Assembly (NCBI GenBank): GCA_003162475.1
Contig: PMOI01000004.1
Coordinates: 254,049-318,048, forward strand
Length of the DNA stretch: 64,000 bases
Origin: Acidimicrobiaceae bacterium
GTDB taxonomy: Bacteria > Actinomycetota > Acidimicrobiia > Acidimicrobiales > RAAP-2
Direction of reading: 5' to 3'
Below, one piece after another: positions 7,375-15,768 of this stretch. The translations under genes were made by a program, and so were the position numbers. Every line of letters starts with the position of its first letter. Position 1 is the stretch's first letter. The notes under the pieces are model-generated. The model had not been told where the DNA came from. It saw only the letters and a program-made list of their open reading frames with translations, and did not search any database.

Positions 7375-9525
7375 TCACGGCCTCGCACCTCGTGTTTCGA
7401 GGGGTGAGGCTGGGACTCGTAGTATCGACGCAACGCGACCCGGTAGCCACCAGCTCCTTGGCCCGAGCAGCGTGATGATGCTGGGCAGCAGTAGACAGCG
7501 CACGAGCGTTGCGTCAACGAGAACGCCCAGCGAGAGACCGATCCCAAGTTCTTGCAGCCCCGCCACGTGGCCGAATACCAAGCCGCTCACGGCGCCTATG
7601 AGGATCAGTGCCGCGGCCGTGACGACCCCGCCGGTGCGGGCGACACCAGTAACGATGGCCTCGTCGTTGGACAGGCCCTGATCCCACGCCTCACGTATCC
7701 GGGTGGTGATGAACACTTCGTAGTCCGTCGAGAGCCCAAAGAGCACCGCAAAGATGAATACTGGCACCCACCCTTCGATCTGGCTGACTCGATACGTGTG
7801 CAGGATCGACGAACCCACGCCGAATCGAAAGACTGCTACCAAGAGCCCGTACGTCGCGCCGATCGACAACAAGTTGAGCAATACCGCGATGAGAGCGACG
7901 ACGAGGGAACGAAACGCCCGCACGAGCACGAAGAACGCGAGTAAGAGTGCAATCAGAACGATCCAGGGGAAGGCGCCGTAGACGCGCGAGAGAAAATCGA
8001 CGCCCTGCGCGCCTGCTCCACCCACGAAGACGTGGGTTCCCGCTGGAAAATTGGCCGAAGGGATGAGGTCGTCACGGATCGTGCTCACGAAGTGCTGTGT
8101 TGACTCATCGCCGAAGTCGTGTCGGGTGACGACGACTATCTGATCGAAGCGCCCCGACGTGTCGACGAAGGGATATCGAGATCCAATCGCGACCACGAAG
8201 GTCTCGTGACGGTGCAGAACCAGCGTCGCGAGCCGAAGACGCGCGGCGGCTTCACGTGCGCTGTCAGCGCCGCCACGCCGACCCGTGTCGACGACTATCT
8301 CGATCGGTGTGATGACGCCGGCGCCCGCCTTTTCACGGATGAGCGCGAGCGCTCGCGTCGATTGAAGTTGATGGGGAATCGCGGTGACGGACGCGGGCGT
8401 GAGTTGGAGCCACAGCGCTAGGGAACTCGCTCCGCCGAGCAGCGCGAGCGAGACGACGAGCACGGTGACGGGCCGCGCAATGACGCCGCGAGCGACGCGC
8501 GCCCACGCTCCGCTGAGTGCGGAGCCCGTCGCTAAGAGGCCGCGTGGTCCGACGGGCGACGTGCCACGACGTCCCAGCAGTGAGAGCAGTACCGGTTGAA
8601 GCGAGAAGGTGGCCGCGAGGGCCACGATCGGTACGACCAGACCCGCCGCGCCAAGCGAACGTACGAAGGGAACGGGCACAAGGAGCAGGGTTGCGAGACT
8701 GATGGCGACCGCGACGCCGGAGAACATGACGGTCCGACCCGCCGAGGACATGGTCTTCACGACGGCGTCGATGGTCGCAACATTCGTCTCGCGAAGCTCA
8801 GCGCGGAAACGATGGACGCTCAGCAGTGAGTAGTCGATAGCGAGCCCGAGTCCAATGAGCTCGATCAGATTGGGGATATAGAGAACCATGAGAAAGTGCT
8901 GGGCCATGAGGTAGATGATCGCTATGGAACCCGTGGCGATGGCGATGGCGGTCGCGAAGGGGATCAGCACCGCCCAGCAGAGACCGAGGACGACGAGGAG
9001 CAAAAGTAGCGCCACCACGAGCGCGACGACCTCGCCTCGGTGAAGGTCGTTGGTGAGTACCGGCGTGATGTCGTACTGGAACGCGGGCGGTCCGGTCACC
9101 AGTGCACCCGTGAGACCTTCGCTCAGCAGTGCGTGACGAAGTGTCGCGGTGTCGGGTGCGGCGTGGCTCAAGTCGAGCGACGTATCGATGTTCGCGTACA
9201 ACACGTCACCGGCGACCTCTTGTTGACGTACCCTCGCCGTCGGCACCGCCTTCGCCGCGGTCGCAATCTTTGCTTCGAGACTCTTGACGTCTTGCGTGTG
9301 CGTCATCGGCAGCACGACGGTGAAGGTCCCTTCAATGTTCTCGCCAAAATTATGAGCGAGAATGCGATTCGCTTGCGCCGACGCCGAGCCGGGAACGCTG
9401 AGTGAGGATGTCAGGAGTGCCGGTAGGTTCGTCGCCGCAAAGAGTCCGAGCACGGCGACGAGCGCCCAAAACGCGAGGACCACGACGCGCCATCGAACAA
9501 CGAAGCGAGTCCAGCGTTCGGGCAT
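7375..9525 (-). CDS. MMPL-family RND-type membrane exporter
   Basis: The protein has 716 residues from ATG 9525. It has two repeats, each made of one transmembrane helix, an exported loop domain (about residues 35-160 and 375-510) and five more helices. The transport helices carry GLGLAIDYSLLSVHRFR near residue 215 and FGLSTDYEVFITTRIREAWD near 595; the Asp of each (IDY, TDY) matches the proton-relay position of MMPL/RND proteins. Actinobacterial MMPL proteins export lipids or siderophores, or act as drug pumps; the substrate here cannot be read. A 12-bp palindrome 29 bp upstream may be its operator. The gene stands alone, convergent with the exported-protein cluster. Confidence 0.9.
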   Translation of the reverse strand: MPERWTRFVVRWRVVVLAFWALVAVLGLFAATNLPALLTSSLSVPGSASAQANRILAHNFGENIEGTFTVVLPMTHTQDVKSLEAKIATAAKAVPTARVRQQEVAGDVLYANIDTSLDLSHAAPDTATLRHALLSEGLTGALVTGPPAFQYDITPVLTNDLHRGEVVALVVALLLLLVVLGLCWAVLIPFATAIAIATGSIAIIYLMAQHFLMVLYIPNLIELIGLGLAIDYSLLSVHRFRAELRETNVATIDAVVKTMSSAGRTVMFSGVAVAISLATLLLVPVPFVRSLGAAGLVVPIVALAATFSLQPVLLSLLGRRGTSPVGPRGLLATGSALSGAWARVARGVIARPVTVLVVSLALLGGASSLALWLQLTPASVTAIPHQLQSTRALALIREKAGAGVITPIEIVVDTGRRGGADSAREAAARLRLATLVLHRHETFVVAIGSRYPFVDTSGRFDQIVVVTRHDFGDESTQHFVSTIRDDLIPSANFPAGTHVFVGGAGAQGVDFLSRVYGAFPWIVLIALLLAFFVLVRAFRSLVVALIAVLLNLLSIGATYGLLVAVFRFGVGSSILHTYRVSQIEGWVPVFIFAVLFGLSTDYEVFITTRIREAWDQGLSNDEAIVTGVARTGGVVTAAALILIGAVSGLVFGHVAGLQELGIGLSLGVLVDATLVRCLLLPSIITLLGPRSWWLPGRVASILRVPASPLETRGARP

Positions 9526-9553
9526 CTATGCAGGGTAACCCTTGACCACTGCG

Positions 9554-9565
9554 TCACCATGGTGA
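9554..9565. promoter_or_regulatory. 12-bp palindrome TCACCATGGTGA upstream of the MMPL gene
   Basis: A perfect 12-bp palindrome is centred about 35 bp upstream of the MMPL start codon, a typical repressor position. No regulator gene is adjacent. Confidence 0.3.
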
Positions 9566-9716
9566 GGTCGTGGCGATGAGCCCGAGAGTGATCGATGAAC
9601 TGCGGCGTGCGCGAAGCGTTGGTGACGCCCGTTCGACGAAGCGTGAGACAGGGTTGCCCTAGGGTGGCCTCATAGCGAAATCGGGACTCTCGGGAAGCAG
9701 TGAACTACAGCGCGTC

Positions 9717-9977
9717 ATGGACGCCGCGCGCACACCTGAGTGGAGTCTCGGACTCGACCGACAAGGTCAGATCATGGCAACCAAGGACTCTGGTGATATT
9801 GGCTTGCCGTGGGTGGTGCTCGCGATTCGCGCGGGCCGCGGTATGCGGGTATCGAAGTTTCACCCGGGCGACGACGTCGAAGCCGAAGGCGAAATTATCG
9901 GTGAGATCTCGGGCAATCCTCGAGAGATGGGCCGCCAACTTCGAACTCTGCTCGCCGATATCGACCTCGAGGGATAG
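9717..9977 (+). CDS. Small hypothetical protein
   Basis: This 86-codon frame has good third-position GC bias. It has no recognisable domain; the sequence is soluble and acidic at the end (LLADIDLEG). An internal ATG at 9774 (MATKDSGDIG) would give 67 residues and is an equally plausible start, because no clear ribosome binding site precedes either. It lies upstream of the O-methyltransferase gene with a 98-bp gap. An antisense frame of similar length exists but has poorer composition. The call rests on coding bias only. Confidence 0.5.
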   Translation: MDAARTPEWSLGLDRQGQIMATKDSGDIGLPWVVLAIRAGRGMRVSKFHPGDDVEAEGEIIGEISGNPREMGRQLRTLLADIDLEG

Positions 9978-10075
9978 TCGCCGTCCAGCCAGTCTGAGCT
10001 CACGATGATTCGTGGCCCGTCTCACACCGTTCGTCTGGTAGGTATCGTGGGCGCCTAACAGAAAGCCGGAGAACC

Positions 10076-10744
10076 ATGAGCGAAGAACACTGGTCGGACG
10101 TTGACCACTACCTTGTTTCACTCCTCTCGCCGTCGGACGTCGTGCTCGACAAAGCCCTCAGCGATAGCGACGCCGCCGGGTTGCCGCAGATCAACGTCGC
10201 GCCCAATCAGGGGAAGTTGCTCGAGCTCCTCTCGAAGAGCCACGGAGCGCGCAGAATCTTGGAGATTGGAACGCTGGGTGGCTACAGCACTATTTGGCTA
10301 GCTCGTTCGCTGCCGGAGGGCGGTTCTCTTGTCTCGTTGGAGCTGGAATCGAAGCACGCGGACGTGGCGCGTTCGAACATCGAGCGAGCGGGTCTCGGAT
10401 CCCTCGTTGAGATTCGCGTTGGCCCCGCCGCCTCGTCACTGCGTGACTTGATTGGTGAGAAGGTCGAGCCCTTCGACTTCATCTTCATCGACGCTGACAA
10501 GGAGGGCTACCCGGAGTACTTCGCCCTCTCATTGGAACTCTCAAGAGTCGGCACGGTGATCATTGCCGACAACGTCGTACGCGCCGGTGAGGTCATCAAT
10601 CCGAAAAGTACGGACGAACGTGTGCAGGCGGTGCGCACGTTTCTCGAGATAGTGGCGTCGGAAGATCGAGTTGAGGGTACGGCGATTCAAACCGTGGGAA
10701 GCAAGGGCTACGACGGCTTCGCCATGCTGCTCGTCACCAAGTAG
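10076..10744 (+). CDS. SAM-dependent O-methyltransferase (catechol-OMT/CCoAOMT-like)
   Basis: The 222-residue product starts at ATG 10076 behind CCGGAGAACC. It has the class I methyltransferase fold of the O-methyltransferase family 3: SAM motif RILEIGTLGGYSTIWLA at residues 60-77, the acidic residue in LVSLELESKHADVA, and the metal-site stretch FDFIFIDADKEGYPEYF followed by ADNVVRAGEV. The usual Asp and Asn metal ligands (DAD, ADN) are present. These enzymes methylate catechol-like or phenylpropanoid hydroxyls using Mg2+. The physiological substrate is unknown. The following ABM-domain gene begins 8 nt after the stop, so the two probably act together. Confidence 0.88.
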   Translation: MSEEHWSDVDHYLVSLLSPSDVVLDKALSDSDAAGLPQINVAPNQGKLLELLSKSHGARRILEIGTLGGYSTIWLARSLPEGGSLVSLELESKHADVARSNIERAGLGSLVEIRVGPAASSLRDLIGEKVEPFDFIFIDADKEGYPEYFALSLELSRVGTVIIADNVVRAGEVINPKSTDERVQAVRTFLEIVASEDRVEGTAIQTVGSKGYDGFAMLLVTK

Positions 10745-10752
10745 ACGTTTCC

Positions 10753-11067
10753 GTGACGATCGTGACGGTGTTTCGGAGTCGACTGAGGTCAGGTGTTGAC
10801 GAAGCGTACGGCGAAGTGGCCGAAGAGATGAGCCGCCTCGTGCACTTGATGGACGGCTTCGTTGACGTGAAGTTCTACACGTCGTCTGACGGCGAACGGG
10901 TCACCATTGTTCGCTTCCGTGACAAGGAAACGCAACGCGCGTGGGCTGAACTGCCCGAGCACGTGGCGGCGCAACGCCGAGGTCGAGACGAGTTCTATTC
11001 GTGGTACGACATTTCAGTATCGGAAGAGACGTACCAACGTTCCTTTGTCGCGCCAGCGTCGTCGTAG
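10753..11067 (+). CDS. Antibiotic biosynthesis monooxygenase (ABM) domain protein
   Basis: The protein has 104 residues from GTG 10753, 8 nt after the O-methyltransferase stop. The sequence follows the dimeric ferredoxin-like ABM fold: an N-terminal strand TIVTVFRSRL, a helix EEMSRLVHLM, the strand GFVDVKFYTSSDGERVTIVRF, then WAELPEHVAAQRRGRDEFYSWYDISV. ABM proteins include cofactor-free quinone-forming monooxygenases and haem-degrading enzymes. Pairing with an O-methyltransferase suggests action on an aromatic or polyketide-like compound, but this is inference. No metal ligands are obvious. Confidence 0.75.
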   Translation: MTIVTVFRSRLRSGVDEAYGEVAEEMSRLVHLMDGFVDVKFYTSSDGERVTIVRFRDKETQRAWAELPEHVAAQRRGRDEFYSWYDISVSEETYQRSFVAPASS

Positions 11068-11231
11068 AGAGCCTGGTAGTGGCGGCCCTCCCGTCACGGG
11101 CTCGTAGGACCTCGATGAAGTGGTGAAGGAAAGTTGCCTCGCCATCACTGGCACGTAGCCGGGCAGTCACTGTTACTTAAGACGCGGTCCTTATGGTTCA
11201 CACCACAGAGCTCAATTGAGAGGGATGATCC

Positions 11232-12416
11232 ATGCGTACAACGACAGCGCGTTCACTAAAAGTACTTATGATCACTGGAATCGGCGTGATGGGCGTGGTG
11301 TCTGCGGCGAGTGTTTCGGTAGCCGATTCGTCATCGACGCCCACGTTCCAGGCGTCACAGATTCTGATGGGCTCGTCACTTCAGCATTCGTACACGCCCG
11401 CTGGTTCCTCGACGTCGAAGACCGAGGCGTTGAGTAAGCCCGACGACATCACCCAACTCGGCGACAACCTCTTCGTGGGCTTCCAGAACGGTGTCGGTCC
11501 CCAGGGTGAGGCGAGCACCGACGGCAACCTGAACAGCACGATCGTCGAACTCAGCCAGAGTGGTGACGTCCGTGGACAGTGGGACGTGGTCGGCAAGGTC
11601 GACGGTCTGACCGCTGATCCAGCGTTGAACGGCGTCCTCGCCACGGTCAACGAGGACCTCAATTCATCGATGTATCTGATTCGTCCGAGCGGCGGTTCGA
11701 ACGCCGCGACGCACTACACCTACAGCGCGGCGCTGCCCCATAACGGCGGCACTGACGCGATCTCGATCTACGACGGACAGATCCTGACGAGCGCGTCAGC
11801 ACCCGGAACGACTGGCGCACCGGCACCGAGCGCTAGCTACCCGGCCGTCTACTCGGTGCAACTGAACTCGGCCACCAAGACCGCCGTCGCGACGCCGTTC
11901 TTCTACGACGAGGACACGGCCACGGTCGCCAACGGCACCGGCAAGCACGACGGTGACGCCAAGACCACGAAGCTCGCGTTGACCGACCCTGACTCCACGT
12001 CCGTGGTTCCTTCGAGTGCCTCAAGGTTTGCGGGCGACTTCATGCTCACCAGCCAAGGCGATCAGCAGCAGATCTTCGTGGACCACGCAAACTCCAATCA
12101 CCCGCGCTTGACAGTTCTGAACTTGACCCAGTCAGTGGACGACACCGCGTGGCCGACCCACCGCTCGGGCAAGCTGTTCTCGACGGATTCGACGAACAAC
12201 GCCGTGGTCGTGGTGACGGGATCGTTCGAGAGTGACGAGCCCGTGGTCGTGGCCACGCCCTGTGGCGCCAACACCGCCCCGGCGACTTGTCCCGCGTCGC
12301 CGTCCAACTACCTCGCGACCTTGAACCCCAAGACGGGCAAAGTGACTCCCGTGAAAGTGAGCGGTGCGCCCTACATCCCTCAGGGTGGCCTCACGTTCGT
12401 GGCGGGCAACAACTAG
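11232..12416 (+). CDS. Exported protein, probably beta-propeller
   Basis: The 394-residue product starts at ATG 11232, behind GAGAGGGATGATCC. Residues 1-32 form a Sec signal peptide (KVLMITGIGVMGVVSAASVSVA). The mature part shows repeated propeller-like blades: DDITQLGDNLFVGFQNG, GKVDGLTADPALNGVLATVNED, GTDAISIYDGQILTSAS, GDFMLTSQGDQQQIFV. Two cysteines near the C-terminus (PCGANTAPATCPAS) may form a disulfide. Proteins of this kind bind or hydrolyse small molecules at the cell surface, but no catalytic motif is visible. It is monocistronic; a strong hairpin lies 26 bp downstream. Confidence 0.75.
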   Translation: MRTTTARSLKVLMITGIGVMGVVSAASVSVADSSSTPTFQASQILMGSSLQHSYTPAGSSTSKTEALSKPDDITQLGDNLFVGFQNGVGPQGEASTDGNLNSTIVELSQSGDVRGQWDVVGKVDGLTADPALNGVLATVNEDLNSSMYLIRPSGGSNAATHYTYSAALPHNGGTDAISIYDGQILTSASAPGTTGAPAPSASYPAVYSVQLNSATKTAVATPFFYDEDTATVANGTGKHDGDAKTTKLALTDPDSTSVVPSSASRFAGDFMLTSQGDQQQIFVDHANSNHPRLTVLNLTQSVDDTAWPTHRSGKLFSTDSTNNAVVVVTGSFESDEPVVVATPCGANTAPATCPASPSNYLATLNPKTGKVTPVKVSGAPYIPQGGLTFVAGNN

Positions 12417-12442
12417 CGAGACTTTGACGAAGAAACGATTTC

Positions 12443-12480
12443 ATCGGTCAGAGCGATATGAAAATATCGCTCTGACCGAT
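12443..12480 (+). terminator. Perfect 17-bp hairpin with GAAA tetraloop
   Basis: Arms 12443-12459 and 12464-12480 pair over all 17 bp, with the GNRA-type loop GAAA at 12460-12463. It starts 26 nt after the exported-protein stop codon, so a terminator or mRNA 3'-end stabiliser is the simplest reading. It lacks a following T tract, which many actinobacterial terminators also lack. Confidence 0.6.
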
Positions 12481-12485
12481 CGTCA

Positions 12486-12578
12486 ATCGACTTCTACCGT
12501 TCGCTGGGGGCCGTGACGATGGAGGAATGGACGGCGTACCGCGTGAGCGACGACGCGCTCGTTCGACTCGCGCAGTAA
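12486..12578 (+). pseudogene. Remnant: C-terminal end of a GNAT acetyltransferase
   Basis: The frame ending at TAA 12576-12578 reads DFYRSLGAVTMEEWTAYRVS and continues DDALVRLAQ before the stop. FYRSLGA plus the EEWTxYRLxxxAL(x)RLA tail is the standard C-terminus of many GNAT N-acetyltransferases. No acetyl-CoA-binding region precedes it: the same frame is closed by a TGA at 12459 inside the hairpin arm. I read it as the end of a deleted gene, left between the hairpin and the VOC gene. Confidence 0.55.
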
Positions 12579-12638
12579 CCGTCACGGCGTTCACTTGAGA
12601 CATGGGTCGACGAGTTCATCTCTTGGCACACGAAGGAC

Positions 12639-12644
12639 TATCTT
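12639..12644 (+). promoter_or_regulatory. -10 box TATCTT, leaderless start of the VOC gene
   Basis: The TANNNT box is followed by 7 nt and then ATG 12652, so transcription should begin at or next to the start codon. Confidence 0.45.
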
Positions 12645-12651
12645 CGAGGGC

Positions 12652-13020
12652 ATGACGAACATCCGGCTGGGTTCAATATCACTCGACTGCGCGGACCCGA
12701 AGGCCCTCGCTTCCTTTTGGGCTGATCTCCTCGGAGGCACCATCGTCTACACGAGTGACGACTTCGTCGCCGTGCAGCTGGATGGCGTGTGGATATCAAC
12801 CGTTCGAGTGGACGACTACCAACCGCCTGACTGGCCGAACGGCAGTCCTCCAAAACAGATTCACTTTGACCTTGCCGTCGATGATTTGGGCGCTTCGGAA
12901 CTCGAGGCCCTGATGCTAGGTGCCGTGAAGGCACAAGATCAGCCAGAGCCCGACCGCTGGCGCGTACTTTTCGATCCCGCGGGTCACCCGTTCTGCTTGA
13001 CCAACCAGATTCCCGACTGA
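12652..13020 (+). CDS. VOC-superfamily (glyoxalase-like) protein
   Basis: The protein has 122 residues from ATG 12652; an in-frame ATG at 12595 is ignored because the fold begins at TNIRLGSISLDCADPKALASF. It has the paired beta-alpha-beta-beta-beta modules of the VOC superfamily: LDCADPKALASFWADLLGG in the first half, then QIHFDLAVDDLGASE and a closing RVLFDPAGHPFCL in the second. VOC enzymes are metal-dependent lyases, dioxygenases or drug-binding proteins. His in QIHFDLAV and the closing strand fit possible metal positions, but the set is not complete enough to assign activity. It converges on the LprI-like gene. Confidence 0.8.
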   Translation: MTNIRLGSISLDCADPKALASFWADLLGGTIVYTSDDFVAVQLDGVWISTVRVDDYQPPDWPNGSPPKQIHFDLAVDDLGASELEALMLGAVKAQDQPEPDRWRVLFDPAGHPFCLTNQIPD

Positions 13021-13032
13021 TCGCATCCTGCC

Positions 13033-13506
13033 TCAGGGCCACGCTGGTTTGGGCGTCGTGCCTTGCTCGAGCAAGCCGAAGTAGGAGTGCAGCATGACGC
13101 TTCGCGCCTGATCTTCGCCCACTTCACAGAGGCCGTACTCAACGGGGGCGAGCGTCCCACCTTGGTAGACGCTGGATTCACTCTGACAGTCGGCGGTGCG
13201 AGACAAGAGCCACACGTTCTCGGCCGTCACGAACTTACGCTTCTGGCTCTTCGTGTTGATCACGTTGAAGAGCAGCCGGACCTCTCGGTTGACGTGTCGG
13301 TCGGTGGTGAGGAGGCGAGCCTCGGCGCAACCCTCGAGGCCCACCGTGGAACCCTGGTTGCACGCGAGGTGCGTGAACGATTCGGCGATCACGGGTGGTC
13401 GAAGGGGCGACCCTGACCTGGCCGGGGACGCCGGTGAGCCACACGACGACAACGCGACGGCGGCGAGCGCCACTACACACGCGCTGAAAAAGTGTTGCCT
13501 CTTAAT
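13033..13506 (-). CDS. LprI-like (DUF1311) lipoprotein, probable ATT start
   Basis: The lysozyme-inhibitor LprI pattern is clear: ACNQGSTVGLEGCAEARL, then the conserved tail TADCQSESSVYQGGTLAPVE and GLCEVGEDQARSVML, with six cysteines in the mature part. The first usual start is GTG 13473, but it gives MALAAVALSSC without any basic residue. The frame stays open upstream to ATT 13504-13506, which overlaps the lepB TAA and gives an N-region of I/M-KRQHFFSACVV. That makes a complete lipoprotein signal with lipobox ALSSC. I therefore list the ATT start (157 residues) as likely but unproven. LprI-family proteins sit on the cell surface and protect peptidoglycan from lysozyme. It is co-transcribed with signal peptidase I. 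Confidence 0.75.
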   Translation of the reverse strand: MKRQHFFSACVVALAAVALSSCGSPASPARSGSPLRPPVIAESFTHLACNQGSTVGLEGCAEARLLTTDRHVNREVRLLFNVINTKSQKRKFVTAENVWLLSRTADCQSESSVYQGGTLAPVEYGLCEVGEDQARSVMLHSYFGLLEQGTTPKPAWP

Positions 13507-14092
13507 ACCAGTGCCACTCGGACAGTGGCCAGATCTTCAAGAACACCTTGCCGATCATGTCCGATCGCGGGACGGTGCCCCACGCGCGAGAGTCACACGA
13601 ATTCGCGTGATTGTCGCCCATCATGAAGTACTGACCCTTGGGCACGGTCATCTTCTTGATGACGGTGGGACCCATTGTCGGAAAGACCGACCACTTCTGA
13701 TCCAGCTTCTTGCCGTTCACGTAGATGGCGTTGCCCTGCGTGTACAACACGTCACCGGGCACACCGATGACGCGCTTCACGAGATCGGTGACGGGGTCGT
13801 TGCAGATTTTTGCGACGTCCGGCGGCGCCTTGAAGACCACTATGTCGCCGATATTGATGGTGCCGAAATCGACGCTGAGTTTGTCGACGAGGATTCGATT
13901 GCCTTCGTAGAGCGTCGGCTTCATCGAGGGCGAAGGGATCAGGAACGTCTGCACGACGTACGTGCGGATGGTGAAAGAGACGAGGACGGCGACGATGAGA
14001 ACGAGCACCCATTCGATGACGCTCTTCTTGGTCGACCTCACTTTTTTGGCCGCGGGCACGTCGGGGGTCGGCTCGTCGAGGTCCAGGGACAT
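13502..14092 (-). CDS. lepB: Signal peptidase I
   Basis: The protein has 196 residues from ATG 14092 with one N-terminal membrane helix (residues 25-42). The catalytic serine is Ser56 in IPSPSMKPTL and the general-base lysine is Lys106 in LVKRVIGVPGD. The box D/E stretch GQYFMMGDNHANSCDSRAWG is intact. It removes signal peptides from exported preproteins at the outer face of the membrane. The short length and single membrane anchor are typical of Gram-positive enzymes. A TACTGT box 6 nt before the ATG (14099-14104) suggests a leaderless transcript. The LprI-like lipoprotein gene overlaps its 3' end. Confidence 0.95.
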   Translation of the reverse strand: MSLDLDEPTPDVPAAKKVRSTKKSVIEWVLVLIVAVLVSFTIRTYVVQTFLIPSPSMKPTLYEGNRILVDKLSVDFGTINIGDIVVFKAPPDVAKICNDPVTDLVKRVIGVPGDVLYTQGNAIYVNGKKLDQKWSVFPTMGPTVIKKMTVPKGQYFMMGDNHANSCDSRAWGTVPRSDMIGKVFLKIWPLSEWHWY

Positions 14093-14098
14093 AGAACA

Positions 14099-14104
14099 AC
14101 AGTA
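14099..14104 (-). promoter_or_regulatory. -10 box TACTGT, leaderless start of lepB
   Basis: The TANNNT box ends 6 nt before ATG 14092, the spacing expected for a leaderless mRNA. Confidence 0.4.
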
Positions 14105-14170
14105 TTGGCTGTTGAGGGCACCAGGCGTTGGCGCTCGGGTGACGTGCTCTTGGTGGAGTACTCGCCAGTG

Positions 14171-15715
14171 CTAGCGGTCTTTCCTCAGCTCATCGCGACG
14201 CTGATCAACGCGTCGCGGGGCGTTGAGCGCGATCTCGCCGCCGAGCATCTCTTCGATACCGCGCGCCGCTTCAACGAATGGCTCTTCATTGGTCCGAAGT
14301 ACTCCTGACGGTCGTTGAGGGCCCAACAGCGTGGCCACCAAGCCGGCGAGTGCGGCCATTGAGGCGACGTACCACCAGAGGTGATGGAAGTTGCGTAGTG
14401 CTTCGGCGGCGTTCGTCGGTGTTCCCAGGATCACGACGAGTATCGCCACGCCGAGCGCGCCACCGACCTGACGGGCCGTTTGATTGACGGCACTACCCAC
14501 CGCGTAGCGCTTCGCCTCGAGACTCGAGACGGCGGCAGCGCTGATGACGGGAAACGTGAGACCAATGCCGAGTCCGACGATGATCGTGCCCGGCAACCAG
14601 ACCTTGACGTAGTCCGGCGTGAGTCCCACGCGCCACACGTACCACAGCAGTCCCGCGGTGAAGACGATGAATCCCACCATCAAGACGCGACGAAAACCGA
14701 AGCGACCGGCGAGCTTGCCGGCGGGTCCCGACACCACGGCCACGACCAGTGGACCAGGTGTCACGGAGAGACCAGCTTGGAGAATGGAGTAGTGCCAGAC
14801 ACTCGTCAAGAACAAGATGTTGCCGAGCAACATGGCGAAGAATCCCATGGCGTAGAGCAACGCCACCGTGTTGGCGACGCTGAACGAACGCGCGCGAAAG
14901 AGCTGGAGGTCGAGTACGGGTTCAACGTGGCGTGACGAACGATAGAGAAAGACCGCTCCGAGAAGAACTGAGGCCACGAATCCCGCGACGATGCGAGCGC
15001 TACTCCAGCCCCACGTGGGTCCTTCGGTGATCGCGAGGACCAGCGTCGCGAGCGAACCGCTCAGCAGCACGACACCGGGAAAGTCGGGACTGGTCGTTGA
15101 GCCCGATCCCTTCGTCTCTTCGAGGACGCGACGTCCGACCAACCAGGCGATGAGTCCGACGGGCAGATTCACGTAGAAGGCGGCGCGCCAGCCAAAGGCC
15201 GTGATGAGCAGCGCCCCGAGCGACGGACCCGTCGCGATAGCGAGGGCGCCGATGCCACCCCACAGCGCGACGACCTGAGAGCGCTTCTCCCTTGAGTAGG
15301 ACGCGAGTAGGAGTGACAGCGACGCCGGCAGGAGTGTCGCGGCGCCCACGCCTTGCACGACGCGCCCGAGAACCAACGTGACGACCGACGGCGCGACACC
15401 ACAGAGAAGGGATCCGAGACAAAAGACACCCAAGCCGAAGAAGAAGACTCGACGGCTCCCGAGTCGGTCGGCCGTTCTTCCCGCCACGACCAAAAGTGAG
15501 CCGAAGACGATGGCGTAACCCGTCAACACCCAAGCGAGACTGGCCCGCGCGTCGTGGGGGAAAGCCCGTTCGAGGGCTGGGAAGGCGACGTTGACGATCG
15601 AGAGATCGAGCGACGCCATGAAGGCACCGAGCGCCGTCACGACGAAGATGGACTTTCGATGAGTGCCCGTGGACGAGATCGCGGAACTTCCTTCGACGCC
15701 AGAGCGTTCTGTCAT
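14171..15715 (-). CDS. MFS drug exporter, DHA2 (14-TMS, EmrB/QacA) family
   Basis: The product has 514 residues from ATG 15715 (AGGG upstream). A TTG at 15751 would place the start inside the operator and is less likely. Motif A is GRTADRLGSRRVF, the DHA2-type D1 motif is LDLSIVNVAFPALE, and motif C is GPSLGALLITAFGWRAAFYVNLPVG. Fourteen helices are predicted. The family exports hydrophobic drugs, dyes or organic acids by proton antiport. The gene is divergent from an HxlR regulator, with a symmetric site between them, so drug- or quinone-inducible control is inferred. Confidence 0.92.
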   Translation of the reverse strand: MTERSGVEGSSAISSTGTHRKSIFVVTALGAFMASLDLSIVNVAFPALERAFPHDARASLAWVLTGYAIVFGSLLVVAGRTADRLGSRRVFFFGLGVFCLGSLLCGVAPSVVTLVLGRVVQGVGAATLLPASLSLLLASYSREKRSQVVALWGGIGALAIATGPSLGALLITAFGWRAAFYVNLPVGLIAWLVGRRVLEETKGSGSTTSPDFPGVVLLSGSLATLVLAITEGPTWGWSSARIVAGFVASVLLGAVFLYRSSRHVEPVLDLQLFRARSFSVANTVALLYAMGFFAMLLGNILFLTSVWHYSILQAGLSVTPGPLVVAVVSGPAGKLAGRFGFRRVLMVGFIVFTAGLLWYVWRVGLTPDYVKVWLPGTIIVGLGIGLTFPVISAAAVSSLEAKRYAVGSAVNQTARQVGGALGVAILVVILGTPTNAAEALRNFHHLWWYVASMAALAGLVATLLGPQRPSGVLRTNEEPFVEAARGIEEMLGGEIALNAPRRVDQRRDELRKDR

Positions 15716-15736
15716 AGGATGCACCCTACATTCTTG

Positions 15737-15760
15737 CGTAGTGTCATGCAACTTACTACG
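15737..15760. promoter_or_regulatory. HxlR-type operator CGTAGT-N12-ACTACG
   Basis: Perfect 6-bp arms (15737-15742 and 15755-15760) flank 12 nt in the gap between the divergent HxlR and MFS genes. The spacing and the position just before the hxlR ATG fit an autoregulatory site that also represses the exporter. Confidence 0.5.
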
Positions 15761-15768
15761 ATGGATTG

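Noticed and set aside
13196..14308. 370-codon open frame on the + strand
   Set aside because: It is antisense to the LprI-like gene and lepB, both of which have conserved motifs. No domain is recognisable in it.
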